Positions 1-5,422 of a DNA stretch of 32,397 bases are shown one piece after another. Each line of letters begins with the position of its first letter. Position 1 is the stretch's first letter. The stretch is from a virus. The DNA is taken from positions 1 to 32,397 of IMG/VR virus record IMGVR_UViG_3300048821_000195. One strand, given 5' to 3'. Under the pieces are notes generated by a model. That model searched no databases, was not told where the DNA came from, and saw only the letters and a list, made by a program, of their open reading frames with translations. The translations under genes were made by a program, and so were the position numbers.

Positions 1-65
1 TATCGCCAGTTGTTATATTCTGGCGAGCTTTCGATTTCGTTGATTCGTTGTTCTTTTGTTTTCAT
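1..65 (-). CDS. Partial cassette gene, open at the left window edge
   Basis: Reading leftward from an ATG at 65, the frame begins MKTKEQRINEIESSPEYNNW and is still open at base 1, so only 21 residues are visible. The ATG lies 25 bases downstream of a GTTAGGC core. The leader, ending ATTAACAACATACGAAAA, matches leaders in front of other cassette genes at 5407, 27271 and 27644. The function is not recognisable. It shows that the left array extends beyond this window. Confidence 0.5.
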   Translation of the reverse strand, partial: MKTKEQRINEIESSPEYNNWR

Positions 66-89
66 TTTTCGTATGTTGTTAATCGCGAT

Positions 90-199
90 GCCTAACAAGT
101 CGCCGGAGCCAATCCCTATTGGCCATCGCAGTTTGTCCGCTACGGGTTTCTGGTTATTGTGCATCGCTAGTGCGGGATGGCTCAGCAGGAGCGTTAGAG
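90..199 (+). repeat. attC-like site L1
   Basis: Outer boxes are GCCTAAC (90-96) and GTTAGAG (193-199). The inner boxes pair GAGCCAATCCC with GGGATGGCTC, leaving one extra A in the left arm. The loop region holds a second small hairpin (GCCAAT/ATTGGC). The 3' end of the 154-1056 gene lies inside this site. Confidence 0.8.
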
Positions 200-1056
200 A
201 GCAAGTGCGGGCGCGATGGGCGCGCGAATAGTTTGAACCGAGCCAGCTTTTGAAGCCCTAGTTTCTCCATCGCGTTTTTTTCGCTCACAGATACGTATTG
301 TTTAGTGAATCCCAAAATGCGCCCGGTTTCCGGGCCGGTCTTGCCGGAGATTCGCAGCATGATTATTTTCCGCTCGTTTTCAGTTAGCGTGCTCAAGAGT
401 TTTTTCACATATTCGCGTTTCTCGTCGGTTGGCTCGTCGGTTGGCTCGTCGGTGTATTCCTGTCCGTTTTCATCCGGCAGGATGTCAGCCAGAGTTGCAT
501 CGCCAGCCACCGGAGTTTCTAGTGCGATTCCATTCCAAAAAAACTCGATGTCTTGAAAATTGACCACCTCACTGCTATTCGCAGAGTTGACGGCAGATAT
601 GGCTTCTTCCCACTTCATGCCATTCTGTGATTTGATTTCTAAACCGAAGCCGAGACGATTGATGTGACGCTCTTTTGAGCGATAGGCGGTATGTGTTTTT
701 TCTCTGAATCGTTTTGTGAAGTTTGCGACACGGCATTTCGGCGCACAGAATTTCGGCACGCGCCCGATTCCTTTTTTATTGAGATAGACAAATTCAGCCC
801 CGCAATGTTGGCATTTGATTTTCTGCGCGGATTTCCTCTCCATTTGGTTGCGTGCATCTATCGCCATTTGTCTCGAGGCTTCGCCGTATTGCTTTACCGG
901 AAAGTGTTTGCGGCGGCTTTTGCCATGCACCCGCTTTTCGGCGATCCAGTAGCCATCATAAAAGAACACGCCTTCGGGGTTGCTCTCTAACAAGACGCCG
1001 GAGCGAATGACGCCTACGCGCTGCTCTTGAATTTGGATGTCTTGGGATGGCGTCAT
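154..1056 (-). CDS. AP2-like / zinc-finger / sigma-70 region 4-like DNA-binding protein
   Basis: This 300-residue protein is by far the largest in the left array. Residues about 30-75 (GVFFYDGYWIAEKRVHGK onward) resemble an AP2-type DNA-binding fold. Residues about 82-118 carry a Cys pattern (CQHC...CAPKC) typical of a small zinc finger beside homing-type AP2 domains. Residues about 225-275 (LTENERKIIMLRISGKTGPETGRIL... read in part) look like the helix-turn-helix of sigma-70 region 4 or a LuxR-type HTH. An acidic TDEP repeat links the parts. The ATG at 1056 overlaps the preceding stop (ATGA) inside attC site L2, so residues about 13-25 are translated from the attC arm. The C-terminus (LLSNAPAEPSRTSDAQ) is translated from site L1. 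A transcription regulator is likely; a homing-endonuclease relative is the alternative. Confidence 0.7.
   Translation of the reverse strand: MTPSQDIQIQEQRVGVIRSGVLLESNPEGVFFYDGYWIAEKRVHGKSRRKHFPVKQYGEASRQMAIDARNQMERKSAQKIKCQHCGAEFVYLNKKGIGRVPKFCAPKCRVANFTKRFREKTHTAYRSKERHINRLGFGLEIKSQNGMKWEEAISAVNSANSSEVVNFQDIEFFWNGIALETPVAGDATLADILPDENGQEYTDEPTDEPTDEKREYVKKLLSTLTENERKIIMLRISGKTGPETGRILGFTKQYVSVSEKNAMEKLGLQKLARFKLFARPSRPHLLSNAPAEPSRTSDAQ
424..453 (-). repeat. 12-bp tandem repeat encoding TDEP
   Basis: Two and a half copies of a 12-base unit (ggctcgtcggtt on the + strand) encode TDEPTDEPTDE in the linker before the HTH segment of the 154-1056 protein. Copy number could vary by slippage. Confidence 0.7.
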
Positions 1057-1077
1057 CGCTCAGCTTTTATGTTAGAC
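985..1077 (+). repeat. attC-like site L2
   Basis: Outer boxes are CTCTAAC (985-991) and GTTAGAC (1071-1077). The inner boxes pair GAGCGAATGACGCC with GGCGTCATCGCTC, with one extra A on the left. The stop of the 1053-1385 gene and the start of the 154-1056 gene (ATGA) sit in the right arm. The left core with 5 flanking bases is complementary to the end of L1 over 12 bp, marking 193-991 as one former circle. Confidence 0.85.
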
Positions 1078-1385
1078 GGCCTGAGCACGTTCTCGGCTAT
1101 TCGCATGGCCTTTGTGTTGTCGCTCCAGTCTCCGTAGGATCTGATGGATGGACACACCGTCTCGCATCGCAGCCGAAGATGGACACACGACAGAAAGAGC
1201 CTTTCCAGAGCTAGGAGTGCGGGTTGCATTTCCTCCATCGCGTGCTTGCGTCCCATGTCATAGTTGCGGTCGCCCTCTTTAGTCACGTCTTCTGGTGTGA
1301 TGGGACGAGGGCCGTCTAACAAGCGAGTGGAGCTAACAGCCCCCGCGCTCTCAGTTTGTTTCGAGTCGTTTTGCATATTGTTCAC
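1053..1385 (-). CDS. Cassette protein of unknown function
   Basis: This is a small soluble protein of 110 residues from GTG 1385, or 107 from ATG 1376. The GTG overlaps the TGA of the upstream small gene (GTGA), which favours it by coupling. Residues about 13-27 (SAGAVSSTRLLDGPRP) are translated from the arm of attC site L3. The body is acidic/helical (MGRKHAMEEMQPALLALERL) with two cysteines. The C-terminus RPSNIKAER is translated from site L2, where the stop overlaps the next start. The function is not recognised; the mixture of attC-encoded ends and a unique middle is typical of this array. Confidence 0.65.
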   Translation of the reverse strand: MNNMQNDSKQTESAGAVSSTRLLDGPRPITPEDVTKEGDRNYDMGRKHAMEEMQPALLALERLFLSCVHLRLRCETVCPSIRSYGDWSDNTKAMRIAENVLRPSNIKAER

Positions 1386-1430
1386 TTTGGGTTGTTCGGC
1401 GGGGGCTGTAGCTCACCCGCAGCGTTAGGC
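1314..1430 (+). repeat. attC-like site L3
   Basis: Outer boxes are GTCTAAC (1314-1320) and GTTAGGC (1424-1430). The inner arms GAGCTAACAGCCCCCGC and GCGGGGGCTGTAGCTC pair over 16 bp with one extra A on the left, the longest inner stem in the array. The left core is complementary to the end of L2 over 11 bp. Confidence 0.85.
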
Positions 1431-1543
1431 GACTTGGGTTCATAGCATTCGCACCCGCATGAATGTTCCGGCCAGTTGTCATGGACACATGATTTGCTCG
1501 TTTCTTGTCGGAATTTATGCCGTTTTACCCGGGCGTGTTTCAC
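1382..1543 (-). CDS. Small Cys-rich cassette protein (53 aa)
   Basis: A GTG at 1543 opens a 53-codon frame through KSCVHDNWPEHSCGCECYEP, then SPNAAGE from the arm of site L3, to a TGA at 1382. The GTG lies inside the 3' end of the 1515-1757 gene (29-base overlap), and the TGA overlaps the GTG of the next gene (GTGA). The four clustered cysteines and the stop/start coupling argue for a real gene. The start is uncertain, since no clear ribosome site is seen. Function unknown; metal binding is possible. Confidence 0.45.
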   Translation of the reverse strand: MKHARVKRHKFRQETSKSCVHDNWPEHSCGCECYEPKSPNAAGELQPPPNNPK

Positions 1544-1757
1544 TCATCGGGAGCGCGCTCGCAGCGATTTCGCGGATGTTTTCTCCAAAGCTGCCTTCGC
1601 AGTCTCGGAACAGCTTAAGGGCTTCGACCATGCGCCGGTTTTCACGTTCGAGTTCGCGGGCGAAGTTAGACGATACCACTTGATCGCAGACCATTGCGTA
1701 GTGGTCGGTTGGCCGAAATTCAGCAGAGTCAGTTCTTGGTGTGTTAGATTTTAGCAT
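1515..1757 (-). CDS. Phage-type small protein (MLKSNTPRTDSAEF family)
   Basis: The protein has 80 residues and starts at ATG 1757. Its opening, SNTPRTDSAEF, followed by a helical segment (SSNFARELERENRRMVEALK) and a C-terminal tail, is a pattern I know from uncharacterised small proteins in phages and prophages. The segment after residue 30 is likely a short coiled coil. It shares its cassette (1430-2080) with the genes on either side. Function unknown. Confidence 0.65.
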   Translation of the reverse strand: MLKSNTPRTDSAEFRPTDHYAMVCDQVVSSNFARELERENRRMVEALKLFRDCEGSFGENIREIAASALPMSETRPGKTA

Positions 1758-1823
1758 ATCGTTTTATTGGTTATTTGACTTGTTTTATAGGTTGCGTAAG
1801 GTTTTTGATTTGCTTATTATTGC

Positions 1824-2057
1824 TTACTTGCTGCCGCCGCGCCGGTTGGTTTTTCTCCTGCTAGGGATCACTGACCGGCGTGGTGTTTTTCGCATTTCAT
1901 CTCTCGCGTTTCGCAGCGCGTGACAGGCGTCGTATAGTTCATCCGCCATCTTGGTGTTTTCCTCCAGTTCGGCAAGCACTGCCAGATCGAAGGCTTTGCG
2001 CGCCGATGCCGTCAGCCACTTCTTTACTTCGGACAGTTTCGTTTCGCTCTTTTTCAT
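1824..2057 (-). CDS. Small charged helical cassette protein
   Basis: The protein has 77 residues from ATG 2057 and is helical and strongly charged (KLSEVKKWLTASARKAFDLA, then ELEENTKMADELYDACHALR), ending in a basic arginine/lysine tail (RRSVIPSRRKTNRRGG). The basic tail suggests nucleic-acid contact, which is inference only. The leader is AT-rich (gatatacgaat before the ATG) without a Shine-Dalgarno sequence, like other cassette genes here. It is the first gene after core GTCTAAC of site L4. Confidence 0.6.
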   Translation of the reverse strand: MKKSETKLSEVKKWLTASARKAFDLAVLAELEENTKMADELYDACHALRNARDEMRKTPRRSVIPSRRKTNRRGGSK

Positions 2058-2079
2058 ATTCGTATATCTATCGTTCGCC

Positions 2080-2189
2080 GTCTAACCAGTCGCCGGAGCC
2101 AACCACGATTGGCGCTTTCCGTGACTCCGCAAGGGTCGTTGGTTGTTGGGTGTCCATAGTTCGTGGTGGCTCAGCTCCGAATGTTAGAC
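2080..2189 (+). repeat. attC-like site L4
   Basis: Outer boxes are GTCTAAC (2080-2086) and GTTAGAC (2183-2189). The inner arms GAGCCAACCACGA and TCGTGGTGGCTC have one extra A on the left, and the loop holds a GCCAA/TTGGC mini-hairpin. The end of the 2171-2356 gene (PSNIRS) is encoded in the right arm. Confidence 0.85.
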
Positions 2190-2356
2190 GGCTTCAAGTT
2201 CGTGCGCTTTTCAAAGTCTGCCACGGTTTCTGATCGGCAAAAGTCATCCGCCATTTTCCGGCGTCTTATTTCGCTCTCACATTCGGCGCAAGGTTTGCAC
2301 TTATTTTGCCAGCCGGGTGCGGCTTTCTCGCAGGTGTGAAGATTGATGTTGCTCAT
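2171..2356 (-). CDS. Small Cys-rich cassette protein
   Basis: The protein has 61 residues from ATG 2356, which overlaps the stop of the upstream gene (ATGA). It contains a zinc-ribbon-like set of cysteines (HTCEK...KCKPCAECE, then FCRSE) in the first 42 residues and a charged helix (SEIRRRKMADDF). The C-terminus LKPSNIRS and the stop come from attC arm L4. It is last of three overlapping genes in cassette 2189-2831. Metal binding is likely; the role is unknown. Confidence 0.65.
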   Translation of the reverse strand: MSNINLHTCEKAAPGWQNKCKPCAECESEIRRRKMADDFCRSETVADFEKRTNLKPSNIRS

Positions 2357-2616
2357 ATTGGTGGTAGTATTTTTACCGCATCGTCAAACTCGACAAGCCA
2401 TTCTTCCATCTTGCCGCCCGTCCTCAAATCATCCCACGTTGCAACGTCTCCGTTCAGATGCAGTCCGGTTACTCCTTGGCTCTGTGCCATCAGTTGGCAG
2501 ACCGCATCAATCCCCTTTCGCAAGATTTCGATCTCGCAATACTTGCAAAGTCCCGGCACCGGAGGATTTTCCGGCGTGCCGACAAAGTTTGTCTCGCATT
2601 TAGTGCATTGGCTCAT
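2353..2616 (-). CDS. Small zinc-ribbon cassette protein
   Basis: The protein has 87 residues from ATG 2616. A CTKC pair at residues 4-7 and a CKYC pair at 24-27 form a plausible zinc ribbon. The following part (GIDAVCQLMAQSQGVTGLHL, then DDLRTGGKMEEWLVEFDDAV) looks like a folded alpha/beta domain. It overlaps both neighbours by four bases (ATGA), so the three genes of this cassette form a translationally coupled mini-operon. I do not recognise the family. Confidence 0.65.
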   Translation of the reverse strand: MSQCTKCETNFVGTPENPPVPGLCKYCEIEILRKGIDAVCQLMAQSQGVTGLHLNGDVATWDDLRTGGKMEEWLVEFDDAVKILPPI

Positions 2617-2915
2617 ATTCGTATCTTTCGTTTTACTCGCGGTTCGTCGGTTTCATACCACAGGTGAGCGTGACCGGCCATGCAGTCGTTGTATTCATCC
2701 ACGGCCATTTCATGCTCGATTTGTTCCTGCCGTGTCCGGCTCGCGTGCTTGGCGCGTGTGCAGATCGGGTCGCATGTGTTTGTCTTCGGATTTTGATTGC
2801 GGACTTTTGCTCCACATATCACACAAAGCCGTCTAACAAATCGCTGCACCGAATGCTGCTTACTCCCGCAGTTTTCGGCGTCCAGCGTTTTTCGATTGTC
2901 AGAGGCTTTGTTCAT
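2613..2915 (-). CDS. Small zinc-finger cassette protein; start uncertain
   Basis: From ATG 2915 the frame has 100 residues, but the first 30 or so are translated from attC site L5. A GTG near residue 32 (VICGAKVRNQNP), just after core GTTAGAC, is an alternative start giving about 69 residues. The core has CVICGAK and later CDPIC, consistent with a degenerate-primase-like or HNH-adjacent zinc finger, then a charged helix (RTRQEQIEHEMAVDEYN). It overlaps the 2353-2616 gene by ATGA. The ATG 2915 itself overlaps the stop of the upstream gene, which supports the long form. Function unknown. Confidence 0.55.
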   Translation of the reverse strand: MNKASDNRKTLDAENCGSKQHSVQRFVRRLCVICGAKVRNQNPKTNTCDPICTRAKHASRTRQEQIEHEMAVDEYNDCMAGHAHLWYETDEPRVKRKIRI

Positions 2916-2960
2916 GGCTTTTGGTTTTTCGGCGCAGCATCGGTGAGCTTGTCGTTAGCC
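2831..2960 (+). repeat. attC-like site L5
   Basis: Outer boxes are GTCTAAC (2831-2837) and GTTAGCC (2954-2960). The inner arms CACCGAATGCTGC and GCAGCATCGGTG pair with one extra A on the left. The usual GAGCC box is replaced by CACCG with a compensating change in the other arm, so pairing rather than sequence is kept. Confidence 0.8.
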
Positions 2961-3187
2961 TGCTTGCGCTTGCAGCTTTCGCAGGTTGGTGTTGCTGTTT
3001 CAGTTTGCCAGAATTTATGACGCTGATTTCCGCATAGCGGCTTACCAGTTCCGTCGTCTATGTGTCGTGCTGCCGAGCGGTTTGGATTCGACCAGCGGCT
3101 TATACCATAGACGCAGGCTAACAAGTCCTCGAAGCCAATCCCTAGCGGAGCGGCCTCGGCAATCGGTAACGTCTGTGTCTGTTTCAT
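2912..3187 (-). CDS. Small zinc-ribbon cassette protein
   Basis: I prefer ATG 3187 (91 residues), which lies in the loop of attC L6; a longer frame to 3349 runs through the whole site. Residues about 15-30 (PLGIGFEDLLACVYG) are translated from the L6 arm. The core (GKPLCGNQRHKFWQ... then TCESCKRK) is a two-knuckle zinc motif widespread in small phage proteins. The stop overlaps the next start (ATGA). It is the only gene of cassette 2954-3122, one of the shortest here. Function unknown. Confidence 0.65.
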   Translation of the reverse strand: MKQTQTLPIAEAAPLGIGFEDLLACVYGISRWSNPNRSAARHIDDGTGKPLCGNQRHKFWQTETATPTCESCKRKQANDKLTDAAPKNQKP

Positions 3188-3223
3188 ATCGTTGGTGCGG
3201 GCTGGCTTGAGTCCGCGTTCTAC
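3116..3223 (+). repeat. attC-like site L6
   Basis: Left box GGCTAAC (3116-3122) and right box GTTCTAC (3217-3223). The inner arms GAAGCCAATCCC and GGGCTGGCTT pair imperfectly. GGCTAAC is complementary to L5 GTTAGCC over 10 bp with flanks. The unusual right core GTTCTAC is matched by GTAGAAC at L7, showing that the core belongs to the cassette. Confidence 0.75.
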
Positions 3224-3444
3224 CGCTTTCCTTCCCACCACCATTGAGGGTGTCCGTATAGTTTTCGGCCCACGTTTAGTTCTTTCGCCGTCGAGCGATT
3301 CATTTGCATCCGGTTGATTCTCCGCGTTCCATCCATCAGGGCATACCAACCGTCTCCACCATATTGCGAGCGCGGTAGAACTAGCCTGCCGGAGCCAACC
3401 GTGGTTGGCCGTCTCTTTGTATTCGCAAGGATTTTTTTAGTCAT
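3220..3444 (-). CDS. Small cassette protein, possible WW-rich C-terminus
   Basis: ATG 3444 gives 74 residues; an upstream frame to 3504 is also open. Residues 13-25 (TTVGSGRLVLPRSQ) are translated from the arm of site L7. The unique part is YGGDGWYALMDGTRRINRMQMNR... and ends GHPQWWWEGKR. The stop lies in the core of site L6. No family is recognised. The basic, aromatic composition suggests a small folded domain or a nucleic-acid contact; this is weak inference. Confidence 0.55.
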   Translation of the reverse strand: MTKKILANTKRRPTTVGSGRLVLPRSQYGGDGWYALMDGTRRINRMQMNRSTAKELNVGRKLYGHPQWWWEGKR

Positions 3445-3485
3445 AAAGTCTCCAGTCCACGGTGGCTCATCAGGCACCGTTAGGC
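3375..3485 (+). repeat. attC-like site L7
   Basis: Left box GTAGAAC (3375-3381) and right box GTTAGGC (3479-3485). The inner arms GAGCCAACCGTGG and CCACGGTGGCTC have one extra A on the left. The non-consensus left core exactly complements L6 GTTCTAC; with flanks the match is 10 bp. Confidence 0.8.
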
Positions 3486-3691
3486 GGATTCGCGCACCAG
3501 TCATTGCAGGCTGATGTTTTGCCAGTTTTGAAGCCGCCGAGTTTGCAGCGCAGATTTTTGTCTTTGGTGTATTTTCCGTAGAAGCCAGAGACGGTTTCAG
3601 TGTCGCACGAAAAGTGAGTGCAGTTCGTGCAGATTTTGATGGGCTTTGCGGTCCATCCTTGTTTCAGTTTTGCATCGGATTGTTTGCTCAT
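3470..3691 (-). CDS. Small Cys-rich phage-type protein
   Basis: The protein has 73 residues from ATG 3691. Cysteines are arranged as CTNCTHFSC (about 22-30), C49 before KLGG, and C62/C66 around ACNDWC. This resembles a family of small Cys-rich proteins common in phages and prophages, with CxNCxxF, a middle Cys and a final Cys-x-x-W. Zinc binding is likely. The last residues PPNGA are translated from attC arm L7. It is the only gene of its cassette, whose ends are complementary over 11 bp. Confidence 0.7.
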   Translation of the reverse strand: MSKQSDAKLKQGWTAKPIKICTNCTHFSCDTETVSGFYGKYTKDKNLRCKLGGFKTGKTSACNDWCANPPNGA

Positions 3692-3726
3692 ATTTTATTT
3701 GTTGATTTTGTTGTGATTGACCATCC

Positions 3727-3825
3727 GCCTAACAGGTCGCCGGAGGCAACCGCCGTTGGCGCTTGCAGTTCCGCTATCGCGGTTCACGTCGCGAGTCGGC
3801 GGTGGCTCAGCTTTCATCGTTCGGC
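3727..3825 (+). repeat. attC-like site L8
   Basis: Outer boxes are GCCTAAC (3727-3733) and GTTCGGC (3819-3825). The inner arms GAGGCAACCGCCG and CGGCGGTGGCTC have one extra A on the left and one mismatch. The loop holds GGCAAC/GTTGGC pairing. Confidence 0.8.
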
Positions 3826-4136
3826 GCTTTGAATTTTGGCCAGTTGTTTTCCGCTACAATCCTGTAATGCTTGGCCTGTTCCGGTGGCAGCGCGTGTGCT
3901 CTGAATCGTTCGACCTCTTGCTCTGTCAACGAGCGCATCGTTACAAAGTTTTTCTGGCCTTCCGACCAGTAGTAGAGCCACCAGCCATCGGTGGTTTTAT
4001 TGACCATGAAGGGCCACGGTCTATCGTCGAGGAACACGAAGCTGCCAGCGCCGAACAAATCACTGGAGGCAATGTCGCTTGCGCCTCCGGTTTTGTCAGC
4101 CGCATCAGTCGTTCCACCATGAGTTGTGATTGCCAT
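3807..4136 (-). CDS. Cassette protein with attC-derived ends
   Basis: ATG 4136 (109 residues) is preceded by AAAGGAAAATAAT, a fair ribosome site; ATG 4160 is the alternative. Residues about 18-32 (GGASDIASSDLFGAGS) are translated from decayed attC site L9, and the last residues APNDES from site L8. The unique centre (FVFLDDRPWPFMVNKTTDGWWLYYWSEGQKNFVTMRSL) resembles a small beta-rich phage protein of unknown function, followed by a helix. The stop is in the L8 arm. It follows the tiny TM gene at 4138-4236 by one base. Confidence 0.65.
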   Translation of the reverse strand: MAITTHGGTTDAADKTGGASDIASSDLFGAGSFVFLDDRPWPFMVNKTTDGWWLYYWSEGQKNFVTMRSLTEQEVERFRAHALPPEQAKHYRIVAENNWPKFKAPNDES

Positions 4137-4175
4137 ATTATTTTCCTTTCGTCGCGCCATGCCTCAGTTCACCGC
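4050..4175 (+). repeat. Decayed attC-like site L9
   Basis: The left arm is clear: GCCGAAC (4050-4056) followed by GGAGGCAATGTCGC, and it complements L8 GTTCGGC over 10 bp with flanks. The right arm is only approximate (GCGCCATGCCTC at about 4155), and no GTTRRRY core stands at the expected spacing. The right boundary is a guess. Confidence 0.5.
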
Positions 4176-4236
4176 CGATTGCCACGATTGATGCGACGAT
4201 CCAGCCCGCGTAGTTTGGTTCACCATTTTCTTTCAT
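4138..4236 (-). CDS. Tiny single-TM peptide (32 aa)
   Basis: ATG 4236 opens 32 codons reading MKENGEPNYAGWIVASIVAI and ending LRHGATKGK. The middle (YAGWIVASIVAIGG) is a plausible membrane segment. The TAA ends one base before the start of the next gene, which is tight operon packing. The gene lies between site L10 and the decayed L9. Very small TM proteins also occur at 11160 and 27054. Function unknown. Confidence 0.4.
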   Translation of the reverse strand: MKENGEPNYAGWIVASIVAIGGELRHGATKGK

Positions 4237-4260
4237 TGTTGTGTGTCTTTCGATTGTGCC

Positions 4261-4369
4261 GCCCAACAACCGCATGGAGCCAATGCGGGTTGGACGTTTT
4301 GTTTTGTTCGTTCAGGCTCCAGATTTTTTCGAGTCGCTAGTCCCGCTTGGCTCAGCAGGGACGTTAGGC
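4261..4369 (+). repeat. attC-like site L10
   Basis: Outer boxes are GCCCAAC (4261-4267) and GTTAGGC (4363-4369). The inner arms GAGCCAATGCGGG and CCCGCTTGGCTC have one extra base on the left. With flanks, the right end complements the left end of L12 over 13 positions with one mismatch, so 4363-4995 was one cassette. Confidence 0.75.
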
Positions 4370-4509
4370 AGCCGGGCGGAGCGTTTAGCTTTGCGGCGAG
4401 CTTTTTGAAGCGCGGCCTGTTGCGCTGGCGTGATTGTCCGTGTGCGCTTCCGCTTCTTCGGGCCTTGCGCGCCCCATCGCTTGAAATCTTCGCTGGTGTA
4501 GGTTTTCAC
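4312..4509 (-). CDS. Small Lys/Arg-rich cassette protein
   Basis: The GTG start at 4509 overlaps the TGA of the upstream gene. The 65 residues are very basic (KKRKRTRTITPAQQAALQKA, then RRKAKRSAR), and the tail (LPNVPAEPSGTSDSKKSGA) is translated from attC site L10. The central 'TITPAQQAALQKARRKAK' is reminiscent of short phage-encoded DNA-binding peptides, but no family is claimed. Confidence 0.55.
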   Translation of the reverse strand: MKTYTSEDFKRWGAQGPKKRKRTRTITPAQQAALQKARRKAKRSARLPNVPAEPSGTSDSKKSGA

Positions 4510-4712
4510 TTGTTCAGGAGTTCGCCAGACCAGATGAAAAGATGATTCAGCTTTCCGGTCTTGTCCTGCCCAAAAGTGTTGATGCAGTGACCCGGAAACT
4601 CATCGTGCAGGCGAGCGGTTTCATTACGCCAGCCGGCCAGAAATGACGGGTCTTGCGCCTCAAACAGTTTTGTTTCGAGTGTGTCGAGATAGATGGTCGG
4701 TGATGTTGTCAT
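4506..4712 (-). CDS. Small cassette protein of unknown function
   Basis: The protein has 68 residues from ATG 4712. It appears soluble and mixed alpha/beta (YLDTLETKLFEAQDPSFLAG, then FPGHCINTFGQDKTGKLNHLF). It ends four bases inside the next gene (GTGA overlap). The AT-rich leader lacks a Shine-Dalgarno sequence. No family recognised. Confidence 0.6.
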   Translation of the reverse strand: MTTSPTIYLDTLETKLFEAQDPSFLAGWRNETARLHDEFPGHCINTFGQDKTGKLNHLFIWSGELLNK

Positions 4713-4806
4713 ATTTTATGTGCGGCAGATCGCCATCCTGCCGCCGATGTTTCGTTAGGACTCTGACAGTCGCGTTGCGAGCGCCGCAGCAAAACTATTT
4801 CATCTC

Positions 4807-4953
4807 TCATCTTCGCCATACCGGACTCACATTGTAGCCGGTAGTCTTTTGATCGAGTCGCCGCATCTGGATTCCAAACGCCTTGGCGTGATCCGCAGAA
4901 CCGTTTTGCTGCTACACCGACACTTTATCATAACCTGGTTTCGACACAAGCAC
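4807..4953 (-). pseudogene. Possible decayed gene with in-frame amber stop
   Basis: From GTG 4953 a frame reads VLVSKPGYDKVSV, hits TAG at 4912-4914, then continues with normal-looking protein (QQNGSADHAKAFGIQMRRLD, then YNVSPVWRR) to a TGA at 4807. The stretch 4713-4988 holds no other open frame. It may be a pseudogene, a recoded amber, or chance. A GTTAGGA at 4754 near its end could be a dead core box. Confidence 0.3.
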
Positions 4954-4988
4954 TATTTCATTTTATTTTCGTGAGTCGCAAACCGGCT

Positions 4989-5099
4989 GTCTAACAACCG
5001 CATGGAGCACAATGCGGCGGACGCTCGGCAGTTCGGATGTTGGTTCAAGATTCACGGTTCTCGTTTTTCGCGCCGCATGGCTCATGCGGAGCGTTCGGC
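4989..5099 (+). repeat. attC-like site L12
   Basis: Outer boxes are GTCTAAC (4989-4995) and GTTCGGC (5093-5099). The inner arms GAGCACAATGCGGCG and CGCCGCATGGCTC have two extra bases on the left. The end of the 5045-5407 gene is translated from it (SPNAPHEP). Confidence 0.75.
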
Positions 5100-5407
5100 G
5101 ACACCCGGCGACGGTTTATTTCGCAGTCCGGATCTGAGCAGTGAGAGCCTTCCGAATCCCACCAGACCACATGGTATCTCGCACCGTCTTTGATGATGTG
5201 CTTTATCGAGCCGTCTGCGTTCACGATTCTTGGCGGGATGTCGTTAGGCATCGCGGCGGCACGCCTTGGATATGATTGATTTGTATATTCCGCCGCCTCG
5301 CGGAAGGCCGAATCGCGGGCATCATTTTGGATTTTTCGGATTTGCTTGGCGAGTATTTGCAGGTGCGGCCATCCATTTTCTGTGCAGATTTGCAGTGTTG
5401 TTTTCAT
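5045..5407 (-). CDS. Fused cassette protein carrying a fossil attC core
   Basis: The protein has 120 residues from ATG 5407. Residues 1-55 (MKTTLQICTENGWPHLQIL..., ending AAAMPND) look like one complete cassette protein with the usual attC-encoded AMPND tail. Residues 56-105 (IPPRIVNADGSIKHIIKDGA..., VVWWDSEGSHCSDPDCEINR) look like a second small protein with a C-x4-C pair. The junction contains GTTAGGC at 5243-5249, a leftover attC core. The simplest reading is that the attC between two cassettes was lost, fusing the reading frames. The leader (gattaacgacatacaaataaa) is shared with other cassettes. Function unknown. Confidence 0.6.
   Translation of the reverse strand: MKTTLQICTENGWPHLQILAKQIRKIQNDARDSAFREAAEYTNQSYPRRAAAMPNDIPPRIVNADGSIKHIIKDGARYHVVWWDSEGSHCSDPDCEINRRRVSPNAPHEPCGAKNENRES
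5243..5249 (+). repeat. Fossil attC core box inside a gene
   Basis: GTTAGGC followed by ATCGC lies in the middle of the 5045-5407 frame. It is complementary in 10 of 12 positions to the core at 5434-5440, as expected for the two ends of one former cassette (5243-5440). No inner boxes remain next to it. Confidence 0.5.
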
Positions 5408-5422
5408 TTTATTTGTATGTCG

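Noticed and set aside
1666-1749. GTTAGAC at 1666 and GTTAGAT at 1743 as further attC cores
   Set aside because: Both lie in ordinary codons of the 1515-1757 gene and no inner boxes or partner arms are found, although cassette 1430-2080 does have mismatched ends and may hide a lost site.
90-5099. CRISPR array or REP-type repeats
   Set aside because: Repeats are about 110 bp, imperfect inverted repeats with gene-sized spacers and cassette-specific cores, not short direct repeats with uniform spacers.
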